A DNA stretch of 64,000 bases from JAGQPD01 sp020426865 (GTDB lineage Bacteria; Planctomycetota; Planctomycetia; Pirellulales; Pirellulaceae). The translations under genes were made by a program, and so were the position numbers. Shown here piece after piece: positions 29,501 through 36,510 of the stretch. The DNA lies in NCBI GenBank assembly GCA_041399065.1, contig JAWKTN010000010.1, forward strand, positions 186,001 through 250,000, read 5' to 3'. The notes beneath the pieces are model-generated. The model ran no database searches and was not told the origin of the DNA. It worked only from the letters and a program-made list of their open reading frames with translations. Positions within the stretch are counted from its first letter, which is position 1. Each line of letters opens with the position of its first letter.

Positions 29501-30452
29501 ACAGGCCGTCGACTTGGTTGCCGGGGAATCGGTTGAGGTAATCGGCCTGGGCGGTTTTTCCTCCGTGGTGACCGCCGGCGGCCTGGCGCTAGACAGGCGA
29601 TCCCTCCCTCCCATTACCTCCGGAAATGCATTTACTGTTAACGCGGCGGTGTCACTCGTACGCGAGAAGTGTCGGGAACGTGGCGTGTCGCCACACGAAT
29701 CAACCGCGGCGGTGATCGGAGCGGCCGGGCAGATCGGACAAGCCGTGGCGATCGATCTTAGCGGTTCCTTCAAACGACTGGTGTTCATCGGACGGCGTTC
29801 CGACTCGGCCGATGCGTCGCGGCGTTTGCGCGATGCGGCCCAAGCGGTCGTTCGGCATGCACTTGGCCAACGTGACGTGTGCGCTGACAGTATCGTCGAG
29901 ACTGACGACAATGTGGCGCCTGGTGCCGTAGCGGAGTTGGTTCGAGCGCGAGCTAGTTCCTTGCGTGGCGAACAACGAATCATGGAGAAGATTGCCGATG
30001 AATTGCTATCGGATGGAACACTGCAATTGGCCAGCGACTGCCGGGAAGGTGTTGCAGTTGCAGATGTGATTGTGGGGGCGACAAGTGCGACCGAGCCGTT
30101 TCTGGAGGCTGCCTGGATTAAACGCCACGCGATCGTCTGCGATGTGTCTCGACCATCGATCGTGCCTCCAGCGGTGATCAAGATGCGCGACGATGTCGAT
30201 TGGCTGGAAGGCGGGGTCATTCAACTGCCCGGCCAACCAAAGCTCGGCGTCTACGCTGGTCCGGCCGTCGATCGCACGTTTGCCTGTGTCGCCGAGACAA
30301 TGTTGTTGGCCTGGCAGCCGGAATTGCGGTCGACGGATGTAACGGCGGAGCTTGATGCCGGTGTGATCCGGCAATTGGGACTCGCTGCACAACGACATGG
30401 GTTGACGGTACTTCCCCATCGACTCGGAGCCGAGCACGATTCGCGTGCGTAA
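20580..30452 (+). CDS. Hybrid megasynthase: FAAL-ACP-KS-ACP-C-A-PCP-aminotransferase-acyl-ACP reductase
   Basis: About 3290 aa (ATG 20580 preferred; the frame is open to 20451 without homology). Domains, with residues counted from 20580: fatty acyl-AMP ligase (20630-22310; YTSGSTSAPKG, WLPHYHDMGLIG); ACP1 (Ser659); ketosynthase with the full Cys882-His1017-His1057 triad and no acyltransferase; ACP2 (Ser1216); condensation domain with SHLVCDG (His1413, first His of HHxxxDG replaced by Ser); adenylation domain (25770-27290; YTSGSTGAPKG, NMYGPTETT); PCP (Ser2294, LGLSS context); class III aminotransferase (27720-29030; PLP Lys2646 in TLAKALGGG); and a C-terminal domain like cyanobacterial acyl-ACP reductase (29220-30420; GLGGFSSVV, VIGAAGQIGQAV, TFACVAE with Cys3236). 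Likely product: an N-acyl amino aldehyde or amine. No thioesterase, transporter or PPTase is adjacent. Confidence 0.9.
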   Translation: MRAPESITHHDPSAGVDAANFLDALRRVARTAPNRSALTYYDLGPDLSDPIGIVTYGQLMVASHNLTQSVLGCCEPGDRAVLSFSTGPQFIAAYLACLQAGIVAVPVKPAPRNRDTSRLEALIDDAQPKVVLGDHAGLAAWPHKNVPLIDVTLQRIGAPTMDMESPSAPNWVCQSNPVADDDLAMLQYTSGSTSAPKGVRLTHGNLWHNIQNICCRFGVQAGTVSVTWLPHYHDMGLIGALLAPLAVGSSIHVMSPTQFLQRPWQWLRLISQTGAEISGAPNFAYDLCVRYATHDDCLNLDLRAWRLAFNGAEPIRRETLRAFERAFGKLGFRSAAWYPCYGLAEATLLVTGPRFSREPQSPEIVAEDRAPETPPMGDDSFGHPQSLVACGTPIDGTDVVIVDPQSHQTCRPGSIGEIWVHGPSVSKGYWRVDDPDNSSAAAIHKTLANDHRKFLPTGDLGFIHGGELVVCGRIKDLIIVSGSNYYPQDIETVVVACHSRLDCGRCAAFPLSTPQGEMLGVACEVARHQRRGLPTIDVFQAIRTAIIDRFDISPTYIALLTPGQLPLTTSGKLRRQQCATHAGRGDWKTIAIWTSEDPSESHSTPVISSQSTTGDGVTISPRSVEEVVNWLVARIAETCEISPLRVDTTAPFTSLGIDSVRAARLTGDVEQFWGRRLSPTAIYEFPSIGQLARHLADGNSHRFHAPDGELDERCDRPAKCEPIAIVGMACRFPMADNLAQFWQLLRHGICAVRRASPHRLACFAAGHDPDEPAGYLDRIDQFATEYFGISPREAIAMDPRQRLLMEVAVEAILDAGYAVEQLRSSRTGIFVGLTGGEYDQVLGASDQNDFLCATGAASSIAANRLSYYFDWVGPSIAVDTACSSSLVALHLAIESLQRGECTMAMVGGANLLISPRTSKVLRNGRFLSPDARCYAFDRRANGYVRGEGVGAVMLKPLSSATRDNDPVYAVIRGSAINQDGRSNGLTAPNPAAQRQVILSALKSARVGADQIGYVEAHGTGTALGDPIEARTLGEVLSQGRHADRPCYLGSVKTNIGHLEPAAGIASVIKVALMVEHQSIVPSLHFEYANPLIPLDELYLDVPTRVIPWPSSGLLSTAAVSSFGFGGTNAHVILQSVRDALRPTGHRKRLLPPHWKRGTYWPLRSLTDGRDEPAAIPARNKDVTLEQYLVRLVADILHANIQVIDLATPLAAMGVDSVMALELADQIADDYHIELPTTFLASNPTLLDVATYVDTQLRECQTAPGDAHPPRNAILAPSHGPPSQIQQQLWTLGQISDASGVLNIAMTLQFHGDVDSSVLQCCLQLLVDRHDALRTTVAIHGRSLQQTVHYQAAVALRHLDLRAMEAEASQTVLKQEWKRLSREPFDSSDCPPWLRATYIQLDNANSILGLAVSHLVCDGWSLRILADEFAMAYEALCRDEMPTWPEGPAPSWMPCLSASCDCNSGDTDDPSRPAETALDTQVSLASITLPYDMRPNGPRSFKGSRVDFAIDVDFSHRIVELCRLAAVTPFVAFSAATLLVLSRYANDVSRSLPLGFTSAGRTDGHARRTVGPWLRPLVMNISVDETTSVREWLVRVAQEVLRVQQEGACDGGRESSGVRNRFSQVAVDYQDALPEIRMDNLRIVPTELDNGASMSELSLAVRRKIDSFHGHVQFANTLFGVPTALRFAEHCKTVLHAMCDDPSQSLAELPLLSRDESKFLDSCNTETVSEYCSMQTVAMQVHSIVQQQPGQTAIIDSQQQLTYDELWLRTESLAAWLDRIGVTKGDRVGLLLRRSVHVPAVILAVLRLGAVYVPVDEKYPRLRKLHVIGDAKLKCLVSDLDVDELKDDERVPPIVDLRQANWEQSLEPRGYRDAEITPRDPAYILYTSGSTGAPKGVVVTHGNLLNFLHAMDVLPGVKDSGTWLAITSIAFDISVFELLWTLSRGFRVIVIDDPLAATQRLDSCKSTSLRLPEIMRRYDVSHLQCTPALAHVLMADPELLVPLSHLKFLFVGGEAIPLALARKLSSVVRGQVYNMYGPTETTVWSTAQLLTPHDDCVLIGRPLANTQTYVLDQRQRRLPCNVPGELYIGGDGVSHGYFGRDDETGRRFIANPFRSGEGRLFRTGDKVMQLPDGSLRYLGRLDSQTKIFGHRIEAGDLELALAEHPLVVQAVVVIEARGEEPQTEVHAFVTTRDNTAVSVETLRQHLTERLPAAVIPTRITVVSRFPLTANGKIDRKALSEWPTADVFVSDTMGNTSNHQVLGGLSVDVLCQAAADELGYAVADWDASATELGLSSVDVIRIVHRIETALGIRPAIHQIVAGESLATVFQHAIDVLSSHSGSLTASVAGVRGEREPTDAAALRSQSPPTPLRRPPPSNSVLSSVARRRQRREVADLHHNYARYVEPVKSELLGRVGLDIAYCRGQGMYLWDAEDTQYLDFVSQYGALPFGYNPREIWKAVAAVRRKRLPSVATNSLLESAGQLAAKLLECAPLGMEHVVFCNSGAEAMEVAIKLVRSATGRRRILAACQAFHGLTTGALSVTGEPEFRDGFGVDDVNVDHVPFGDSEAVRNALAAATDRYAAVIVEPIQGEAGILLPPAGYLTELRSLCDQHQVLLVFDEVQTGLGRTGRLFACQHEQVNPDVMTLAKALGGGLVPIGAVLCNRRAYSDRFGLRHSSTFAGNSLACQVGLASLQRLRDNGEALVRHVATTGRYLLERLQQVSITCAPLVRQVRGRGLMLAMEFDFDSLHDHDGLLPILVEQQMLIHLLVSYLLHGEGIRVAPSFMGRNVLRIQPALIAERQHCDRFCQAMERALKLIATGRTDVLVAPLAGIRGREFRQRVAQTVPLSSAAGHRRTGTPADRCAKARVRVDATQQTNGNSRVRNHAKVRNFGFIVHLAALSDLARFDPLLADFDVSQLQRLKKTLAEYADPFVIGRAEVASRLAVAGRVRGTFVMIPCTPAELVRMPRDESIGLVQQAVDLVAGESVEVIGLGGFSSVVTAGGLALDRRSLPPITSGNAFTVNAAVSLVREKCRERGVSPHESTAAVIGAAGQIGQAVAIDLSGSFKRLVFIGRRSDSADASRRLRDAAQAVVRHALGQRDVCADSIVETDDNVAPGAVAELVRARASSLRGEQRIMEKIADELLSDGTLQLASDCREGVAVADVIVGATSATEPFLEAAWIKRHAIVCDVSRPSIVPPAVIKMRDDVDWLEGGVIQLPGQPKLGVYAGPAVDRTFACVAETMLLAWQPELRSTDVTAELDAGVIRQLGLAAQRHGLTVLPHRLGAEHDSRA

Positions 30453-30467
30453 CCTTCCGTGCCGCAA

Positions 30468-30941
30468 TCAATCGTCTCGCTCGCCAAACTGACGGACGAT
30501 TTCTGAGGTCAGTTCGATGTTGATTTCGTTGTCCTGTCCTGCCACGACTTCGTACGATTGACCGACCAATCGCAGGACATCAAACGGCGGCTTCTTGGCC
30601 GGTTCGTTGCCGGGTGTTGTGCCGTAGAGCGTTACGCGATGTTTCCCCACTACTGCGCCATCGGTATCGCTGTACGTACCCAACCGATAGGTGCCATCGG
30701 ACTGAATGATACCAAAGGCCGCCTTGCCAGGATTGGGCTGCCCCGGTTGCGCAATCGGCTCCAGCGATACCCGACCTTGTGGAAGTGGGTTTCCGTTGAG
30801 CGTTACGGTCCCGTGGACCTTGGCGATGGTAGGGTGGTCAGAGCTGCAGCCCGCGACGGCTATCCAACCCAAGACACATACGAGCGCAGCCAGCCCGCGG
30901 AGCGTCCAATTTGTGTGTGGTTGTTCCGTTTGTAGCATCAT
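30468..30941 (-). CDS. Lipoprotein with carboxypeptidase-regulatory-like beta-sandwich
   Basis: About 157 aa from the ATG ATG pair at 30941; GAGGA sits just upstream, whereas the longer frame to 31019 has no signal. The signal peptide ends in a lipobox-like VAGCSS near residue 33, so it is probably a lipoprotein. The body (AKVHGTVTLNGNPLPQGRVSL and then SDGTYRLGTYSD) matches the short carboxypeptidase-regulatory-like domain common in planctomycete exported proteins. Function unknown. It converges on the megasynthase gene with 15 bases between the stops and lies downstream of the pseudopilin gene on the same strand. Confidence 0.8.
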   Translation of the reverse strand: MMLQTEQPHTNWTLRGLAALVCVLGWIAVAGCSSDHPTIAKVHGTVTLNGNPLPQGRVSLEPIAQPGQPNPGKAAFGIIQSDGTYRLGTYSDTDGAVVGKHRVTLYGTTPGNEPAKKPPFDVLRLVGQSYEVVAGQDNEINIELTSEIVRQFGERDD

Positions 30942-31042
30942 CGGTTCCTCAATTCGACGGCTTATCGACAAGCAATTGACGAAGAATCGACAATACTTCC
31001 ACAGCCTGTTTGACGGCATTTTTCACAGAAATATGAAATCGG

Positions 31043-31073
31043 ATCGACAGGGTATCGACAGGGTATCGACAGG
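31043..31073. repeat. Three 11-bp direct repeats
   Basis: ATCGACAGGGT-type units start at 31043, 31054 and 31065, between the pseudopilin gene and the lipoprotein gene. They could be a protein-binding array upstream of the lipoprotein gene or simple slippage. Confidence 0.6.
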
Positions 31074-31146
31074 CCTTCCACTGCGCGCATTTGCCGCCGA
31101 CTGGGCAATTGGAAGTTCATCGAGGCTGTTGAATAGGGCATGATTG

Positions 31147-32154
31147 CTAGAACTCGTCCATGATCACGCCGTCTTCGCGGTCACCCAGCAAACGGAAGGT
31201 GGTCAGGTCCAATTCGATCGACAGGAAGTGAACCGAGTTGTCGACGAAGACGAACTGACAGCCGCCGGGGTGCCAACTGAAGGCACAGTCGTCATTGACG
31301 GCACGGGCGCGATCCTGTGGAGTCAGCGGGAAGACCGGTGACGAAATATTGCAGTTGATCACATCTTCGGTCTTGAACAGGGTCGCCTCATCGCGAGCGG
31401 GCGACCCAATCCACAATGGCCAGTCCTCTTCGTCGATGTAATATGCCGATTCCCCCAGTAGAATCGTCTTGCTTGTCCCGTCTTTAACTTCGCGGAGGCG
31501 GGTGGCCAGGCGTTGAGGGTCCTTGACGAACTGAACAGCGCGGCCTTGGATATCGATCCAACATCGCTGTTCCTGGTTCGCCTCATCGGGACGCAGCAGA
31601 ATTCCGCGGTCGCAGAAGCCGCGCGAGCCCTTGTAGCTGGCGGTGGCGTAACCGGAATAATAGGAAGGGTAGCCCGAGGCAAGGTTGGGGGATACGGGGG
31701 GCAGCGATGTTGAGGGGCAGAGGAACACCGATAGTTCGTGATCGCCCCCCGGAAGTGGCGCTCGCGATTGAAAGGCCGCACGGAAGACACCTGGTTGCCA
31801 CGGATCAGGGTACCCGGGCAATTGTGAATTGGCAATCATACTGTAGATGCCATTTTCTTCGAGATAGGGGAGCACCTTCGTCGCCCACCCCAGTCCATTC
31901 TCTCGATCCGCATGGTTTTCATCCGGATGACTGTACACGCCTTTCGGAAATTCCTGTACCGCTTCGTGAAACATGATCAGCGACAGGCCAATCTGCCGAA
32001 CGTTGTTGGCACATTGGATACGGCGAGCGGCCTCGCGCGCCGCGTTGACCGCGGGGAGCAACAGCGCGACGAGCAGGCCAATAATCGCAATTACCACAAG
32101 AAGCTCAACCAACGTAAACGCTGGTCGCAATTTTGTGCGATTCCGGCTAAACAT
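31147..32154 (-). CDS. DUF1559 pseudopilin-like protein
   Basis: 335 aa from ATG 32154, preceded by GAGGGG at 9-base spacing; the longer frame from 32181 buries this site. It has an N-terminal prepilin methylation motif (AFTLVELLVVIAIIG) followed by LVALLLPAVNAAREAARR. The DUF1559 body is large and cysteine-poor. The C-terminal motif FSWHPGGCQFVFVDNSVHF is a variant of the family's H-x9-DG signature, with DN in place of DG. The family is expanded in planctomycetes; products are thought to be type II secretion/pilus-like pseudopilins, without proven role. A second family member is at 40590. The promoter and repeat array upstream are listed separately. Confidence 0.9.
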   Translation of the reverse strand: MFSRNRTKLRPAFTLVELLVVIAIIGLLVALLLPAVNAAREAARRIQCANNVRQIGLSLIMFHEAVQEFPKGVYSHPDENHADRENGLGWATKVLPYLEENGIYSMIANSQLPGYPDPWQPGVFRAAFQSRAPLPGGDHELSVFLCPSTSLPPVSPNLASGYPSYYSGYATASYKGSRGFCDRGILLRPDEANQEQRCWIDIQGRAVQFVKDPQRLATRLREVKDGTSKTILLGESAYYIDEEDWPLWIGSPARDEATLFKTEDVINCNISSPVFPLTPQDRARAVNDDCAFSWHPGGCQFVFVDNSVHFLSIELDLTTFRLLGDREDGVIMDEF

Positions 32155-32198
32155 AAGTATCGACCCCTCAATCACGTTCAACTTCCATCAGTCGTTGC

Positions 32199-32227
32199 GT
32201 TATAACACCGCAGATCGAGCTATCCAA
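32199..32227 (-). promoter_or_regulatory. Promoter of the DUF1559 gene at 32154
   Basis: On the minus strand TTGGAT (32227-32222), 17 bases, then TATAAC (32204-32199), about 45 bases upstream of the start codon. The upstream end of the -35 touches the first unit of the 14-bp array. Confidence 0.6.
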
Positions 32228-32296
32228 TGATATTTGCAGAATGATTTTTGCAGAATGATATTTGCAGAATGATATTTGCAGAATGATTTTTGCAGA
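32227..32296. repeat. Five-copy 14-bp tandem array upstream of a promoter
   Basis: Five uninterrupted units of ATGATATTTGCAGA or ATGATTTTTGCAGA start at 32227, 32241, 32255, 32269 and 32283. They alternate only at one A/T position. The remaining non-coding bases from here to 32571 show no gene. Because the array directly abuts the -35 of the minus-strand promoter, it may be an activator or UP-like element. Confidence 0.9.
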
Positions 32297-32571
32297 ATGG
32301 GACAAAAACACACGGCTGGCCAGTCTACAGTCATAATCGATCGCAACGTTCGATGCCAGCATAAATACAAATTTAATGCTTTCGATACATAGTTTTCATC
32401 ATATCTTCATTGGCAGCTGACCACAATTTGCTGCTCTGACAGCGTTGGTGAAAACGGCCAGTCGGTGGCAAGGCAGCCAGTCAGAGGGGGGGGCAGGGCG
32501 AATTCAGTGGAAAACCAGCGTATAATCAGTGAAAGCACCCGTGAGGCTATCGAGTGGGAAGGGTAACGATC

Positions 32572-34680
32572 GTGATAAGACTCCGAAGCGTCGTCGTTGT
32601 GTTAATACTTGCCGGCTCGACGGTGGTCGGCTGGGGGGGCCAGCGTCGAGTCCTTGGGCAATTGATCTTTAATGAGGCGAGTGCGGTATCGTCCGACCAA
32701 TTCATGGACGGCAACGATTCCAAGCCATATGAAGGATTTGATTTTGGCATCGTCCCCTATTCGGGGAACTCTGCCTTCGGCGGAAATCCGTTTCCACCCG
32801 ATATTGACCTGGTAACTCCCGACATCCAACAGTCGCTTCCCAACGGATGGAGCGGCACAACCGGATGGGCCCGTCTTTTGGGCAATGGTGGTGACTGGAT
32901 AGAGTTGGTCGTGACGGAGGACCACACGGACCTTCGCGGCTATACACTCTTCTGGGCGTATGATAGTGACGATGACGATTCCGCTCTGCCAATATTGGAA
33001 CGTGCCGGGAACAATCCTGACGAGCGGGGATTCATCCGTTTCAGCAGCGATGTTTCCTTTGCGGATCTCCGGGCAGGCACGATTATCACGCTCAGCGAAG
33101 ACGCAACTCTCGATGAAGTCAGCGACCCTTATCCATTAGGGCCTGCCGATCCGCTATTGGCGGCCGATACGAATTACGACTACGATCTGAGCACCGATAC
33201 CAGTTTCGATCCGTACACGAACCATGACTGGAACGTGCACTATTACGTTGACGAATCTCAGTTGGATTTGGGCAACGCGACGCAGTACTTTGAAGCGTAT
33301 TCCGATATCAAGGTGACCAGCGATACCTGGCAGATCATGGTGTTTGACGCCAGCAATGGCACGATTGCCAACGAATCCGAGGATCCGTCGTTGACATCAC
33401 TGTTGCAGTTTAGTGATCTATCGACCGGATTGATTCAGGGTCCGATTGGCGAGGCGGTCGCCGGCTGGGGGACTGCGGTGCCGGGGGGCGGGGGAAGCGT
33501 CAACAGTCGCGAGGTCATGACATTGCGTGCCGACCCAACGAGTGGCGTGGGACCGGAGGCCTTTGAAGACACCGACTTTAGCACCTTTGGAACGCCGAAT
33601 CTCTACAACGCGAACACGGAAGACACGTTGGACGGAGTCCAAGATTTTTCTGCGTTACGGAATCCAGTATTGGAAAATACGTTTCGTTGGAGTCCGGCAG
33701 TTGGCACTAGCGACGTAAATGTGGCGTCAAATTGGCAGGTCGCCGCCACGCAGGCTACCGCGACCGCCGGGCCCACGTTGGCATGGACAAGTCAATTCCT
33801 CAATGTCTCTAGCGGTAACGCCTTGGCGGAAGTATCCCAACGGACTCAGGTTGGTTTCGCCACGATCGCGGCGAATAATGGCGGCACCATGACAGTGCAT
33901 GTGCAAGCTGGTGGCAGCCTCACATCTTCCGCGGGTGTGCTGGGAGACTACAACCAGAACGGAACCGTCGATGCTGCCGATTACACGATCTGGAAGGACG
34001 GTTTTGGCAGTTCGGTCACACCGGGCGATGGAGCCGACGGCAACGGAAATGGTACGATCGATGCCGCCGACTATACGGTTTGGAAGGACAATTTTGGCAG
34101 CCAAGGCGGCGGCACCGGCGGGGCCGAAGACGCTCGGCTACTGGTCCTCGCCGGGGGAGAACTGCGAGTCGATGGAGCGGTTGCTTATCCGACCGTCGAG
34201 GTCTTTGGCGGCGGCACGGTCGGTGGAAATGGATCGGTCCGAGGTGATCTCGTCAATAGTGGTGGCACCGTAGCTCCCGGAACTGGTGCGGGTGTGCTGT
34301 CGATATCGGGTGACTATGTCCAGCATGCTGGCTCTGTTTTGACCATCGACGTTAATGGCACTGCCGCGGGCCAACACGACCACTTGAGCATATCTGGCGA
34401 TGCGCGACTCGATGGCGACCTGCAGATTGTGCTCGGATACACACCCCAAGTTGGTGATCGTATTGAGGTGCTCACTGCCAGTGCGCTGTCCGGAAATATG
34501 TCACTTGTTGGCGATCGCAGCGGCTTCAGTCTGATTGCGGAATCGGGCAAACTGGTCCTTAGTTACACGGGTGGGGTCGGTGCAGTGCCGGAACCGTCCA
34601 CGGCGTTACTTGTTTGTGTCGCGTGTGCCGTACTCGCAAGATTTCGCCGACCAAATCGAGCAGGTGAACGATGCTGCTAA
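32572..34680 (+). CDS. Exported beta-rich protein with dockerin-like repeats and PEP-CTERM anchor
   Basis: About 702 aa. GTG 32572 is preferred over GTG 32554 because GGAAGGG lies 8 bases upstream. A signal peptide ends near VLGQ. The first 300 residues resemble a lamin-tail-type adhesive domain (GDWIELVV, LRGYTLFWAYDSDDDD). Two dockerin-like loops (DYNQNGTVDAADYTIW and DGNGNGTIDAADYTVW) follow near residues 462-505. The region after them looks like a beta-helix of the autotransporter-associated type (GGGTVGGNGSVRGDLVNSGG). The end is PEP-CTERM: VPEPSTALL, a hydrophobic stretch and a basic tail. It overlaps the next gene by ten bases. The protein is probably cell-surface and exopolymer-related; no enzyme motif was found. 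Confidence 0.85.
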   Translation: MIRLRSVVVVLILAGSTVVGWGGQRRVLGQLIFNEASAVSSDQFMDGNDSKPYEGFDFGIVPYSGNSAFGGNPFPPDIDLVTPDIQQSLPNGWSGTTGWARLLGNGGDWIELVVTEDHTDLRGYTLFWAYDSDDDDSALPILERAGNNPDERGFIRFSSDVSFADLRAGTIITLSEDATLDEVSDPYPLGPADPLLAADTNYDYDLSTDTSFDPYTNHDWNVHYYVDESQLDLGNATQYFEAYSDIKVTSDTWQIMVFDASNGTIANESEDPSLTSLLQFSDLSTGLIQGPIGEAVAGWGTAVPGGGGSVNSREVMTLRADPTSGVGPEAFEDTDFSTFGTPNLYNANTEDTLDGVQDFSALRNPVLENTFRWSPAVGTSDVNVASNWQVAATQATATAGPTLAWTSQFLNVSSGNALAEVSQRTQVGFATIAANNGGTMTVHVQAGGSLTSSAGVLGDYNQNGTVDAADYTIWKDGFGSSVTPGDGADGNGNGTIDAADYTVWKDNFGSQGGGTGGAEDARLLVLAGGELRVDGAVAYPTVEVFGGGTVGGNGSVRGDLVNSGGTVAPGTGAGVLSISGDYVQHAGSVLTIDVNGTAAGQHDHLSISGDARLDGDLQIVLGYTPQVGDRIEVLTASALSGNMSLVGDRSGFSLIAESGKLVLSYTGGVGAVPEPSTALLVCVACAVLARFRRPNRAGERCC

Positions 34681-35579
34681 CGACAGAGATGGATAGCATT
34701 TCACGTGTTGGCCGTAGTACCACGTTACTTATTGCACTGACGATTGTGCTGTCGCCGTTTGTGCCGTCGCTGTTTGTGCGGTCGGCAGAGGCCGCGGATG
34801 CGGAGACGCCAGATATCCTTGACCGCGAGAATCTGGTCGCCTGGTGCATCGTGCCATTTGACGCGGCGCGACGGACACCGGCCGAGCGGGCGTTGATGGT
34901 GCGTCAGTTGGGAATCAAACGTGTCGCGTACGATTGGCGTGAGGAACACGTCGCGTCGTTTGAGGAGGAGATTCGGCAGTATCAGACACATGGTCTGGAG
35001 TTCTTCGCGTTTTGGAGCTGGCATCCGTCGCTGGAGCCATTGATCGAACGTTATGGCATTCGACCGCAGATCTGGATCACGTCACCCAGCCCATCGGCCG
35101 AGACGAAAGAACAACGCGTCTCCGCTGCCGCTAGAGAGCTATTGCCCCTGGTAGATATTGCTCGGCGACTTGAATTGCAATTGGGGCTCTACAACCATGG
35201 CGGTTGGGGTGGGGAGCCAGAGAACCTGATCGCGGTCTGCCAATACCTGCGAGCTTCGCACCAGGCTGAGCACGTCGGCATTGTCTACAATTTTCATCAC
35301 GGACATGACCATGTCGCAACGTTCGCCGACGTGTTCCCGGCGATGAAACCGTACCTGTTGTGCGTAAATATCAACGGGATGGCAGATCCAAAGTTGGTCA
35401 ACGGGATGGAAAATAAGATTCTTCCGGTTGGGCAAGGCGTTCATGAAGAGACGATGTTGCGGACGATCCGGCAGGCTCAATATCGGGGCCCTATCGGGAT
35501 CCTTGACCATCTCCCCGAGCAGGACGCGTTAACGAGTCTGCAGAACAACCTGAACGGCATTGAGAAGCTGCGCCGTTAA
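34671..35579 (+). CDS. Exported TIM-barrel protein, sugar phosphate isomerase/epimerase-like
   Basis: 302 aa. ATG 34671 lies inside the 3' end of the upstream PEP-CTERM gene, with AGGTGA 5 bases before it, so it is translationally coupled. A signal peptide of about 35 residues ends near AEAAD. The body resembles xylose isomerase-like TIM barrels of planctomycetes (QLGIKRVAYDWREEHV, FFAFWSWHPS, LGLYNHGGWGGEP, VGIVYNFHHGHDH). Acidic and His residues at strand ends could form a metal site, but I cannot name ligands with confidence. Substrate unknown. Its 3' end overlaps the convergent MtfA-like gene by four bases. Confidence 0.75.
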   Translation: MLLTTEMDSISRVGRSTTLLIALTIVLSPFVPSLFVRSAEAADAETPDILDRENLVAWCIVPFDAARRTPAERALMVRQLGIKRVAYDWREEHVASFEEEIRQYQTHGLEFFAFWSWHPSLEPLIERYGIRPQIWITSPSPSAETKEQRVSAAARELLPLVDIARRLELQLGLYNHGGWGGEPENLIAVCQYLRASHQAEHVGIVYNFHHGHDHVATFADVFPAMKPYLLCVNINGMADPKLVNGMENKILPVGQGVHEETMLRTIRQAQYRGPIGILDHLPEQDALTSLQNNLNGIEKLRR

Positions 35580-36382
35580 CGCCTGCTCTGCCGTGGTGAC
35601 TGTCCGCCTCGACCATGGGCCGACGTTTGAGGTTGGTAGAAATCATCCAACAACTGATAGAGTTCTGGCATTTCGACCTGCATCCGCCGTGGCACTTGAA
35701 AGAATGCCTCACTGGAAACCGCAAAGAACTCGCTTAGATCTTGCGCGCCGTAACAATCGAGCAAGGATCGGTAACCTTGATCGCACTGCTCGACCAGCCG
35801 GTGATAATGCCGTTGCATGACGTCGAGCCAGCGGTGGGCAAGTTGCGGCGATTCGATCGGCGGCACACCATCGGCCCGGCGACTGTTGAGCATATCCAGC
35901 TGATGGGTGAACTCGTGGACGATAAGATTATGAGGGCCCAGTTCCCCGCGGGCGCCGGCCAGCGCATCGTCCCAAGCCAAAATCACTGGGCCGCGATACC
36001 ATGCCTCTCCGAGCCGCGTGGATGGACCTTCCGTGACAATCCCCATCTCGTCGACGTGTGTTTGCGGAGCGACATACGCATCTGGGTAGATGAGGATCGA
36101 GAGGACTCGATCGAAAAACTCTTTTCCCAGGCCGGAGACAAGCACCGCAATCTGTCCGGCAATGGTAACTCGCATTTCGTCGGTTACCTGCAACTCGGCA
36201 CATCCTTCCCAATGTTTCTCGCGCACAAACACATTGACGTAACCCTGCACGCGTTGTTGGTGCAGAGCGGTCATCGACGAATAAGCTGCGACGTTGCGAG
36301 TCAATACCTCTACCCATGCTTCCGGGCAAGGCACCTGTAGCCAGCGATTACGTCGACGATCGATCCACCATTGAAATACCAT
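35576..36382 (-). CDS. mtfA: MtfA-like zinc peptidase (M90)
   Basis: 268 aa from ATG 36382; the frame is open to 36436, but the family starts with a short hydrophobic/basic segment as here (MVFQWWIDRRRNRWL). The zinc motif HEFTH is at residues 156-160, followed by QLDMLN. The upstream ILAWDDAL and downstream LSEFFAVSSEAFF segments are typical of MtfA. In E. coli the protein binds the repressor Mlc and modulates glucose phosphotransferase uptake; here the regulatory partner is unknown. A zinc-dependent aminopeptidase/protease activity is expected. It is divergent from the AIM24-like gene, with 128 bases between. Confidence 0.85.
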   Translation of the reverse strand: MVFQWWIDRRRNRWLQVPCPEAWVEVLTRNVAAYSSMTALHQQRVQGYVNVFVREKHWEGCAELQVTDEMRVTIAGQIAVLVSGLGKEFFDRVLSILIYPDAYVAPQTHVDEMGIVTEGPSTRLGEAWYRGPVILAWDDALAGARGELGPHNLIVHEFTHQLDMLNSRRADGVPPIESPQLAHRWLDVMQRHYHRLVEQCDQGYRSLLDCYGAQDLSEFFAVSSEAFFQVPRRMQVEMPELYQLLDDFYQPQTSAHGRGGQSPRQSRR

Positions 36383-36510
36383 GCGGCTATCGTAGCACAG
36401 GCGTAGGTAATGCGGACCGGTACGTCCAATACTCAAGCGTGAAATGCGAATACGATTCGGTTATATTGACTGGAATCACGATTTGGGCGTACTCAGGAAA
36501 GGGCATTGCG

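Noticed and set aside
29225..30220. 331-codon frame on the minus strand under the acyl-ACP reductase domain
   Set aside because: Fully nested in the confident megasynthase, composition like a GC-rich antisense shadow, no domain seen.
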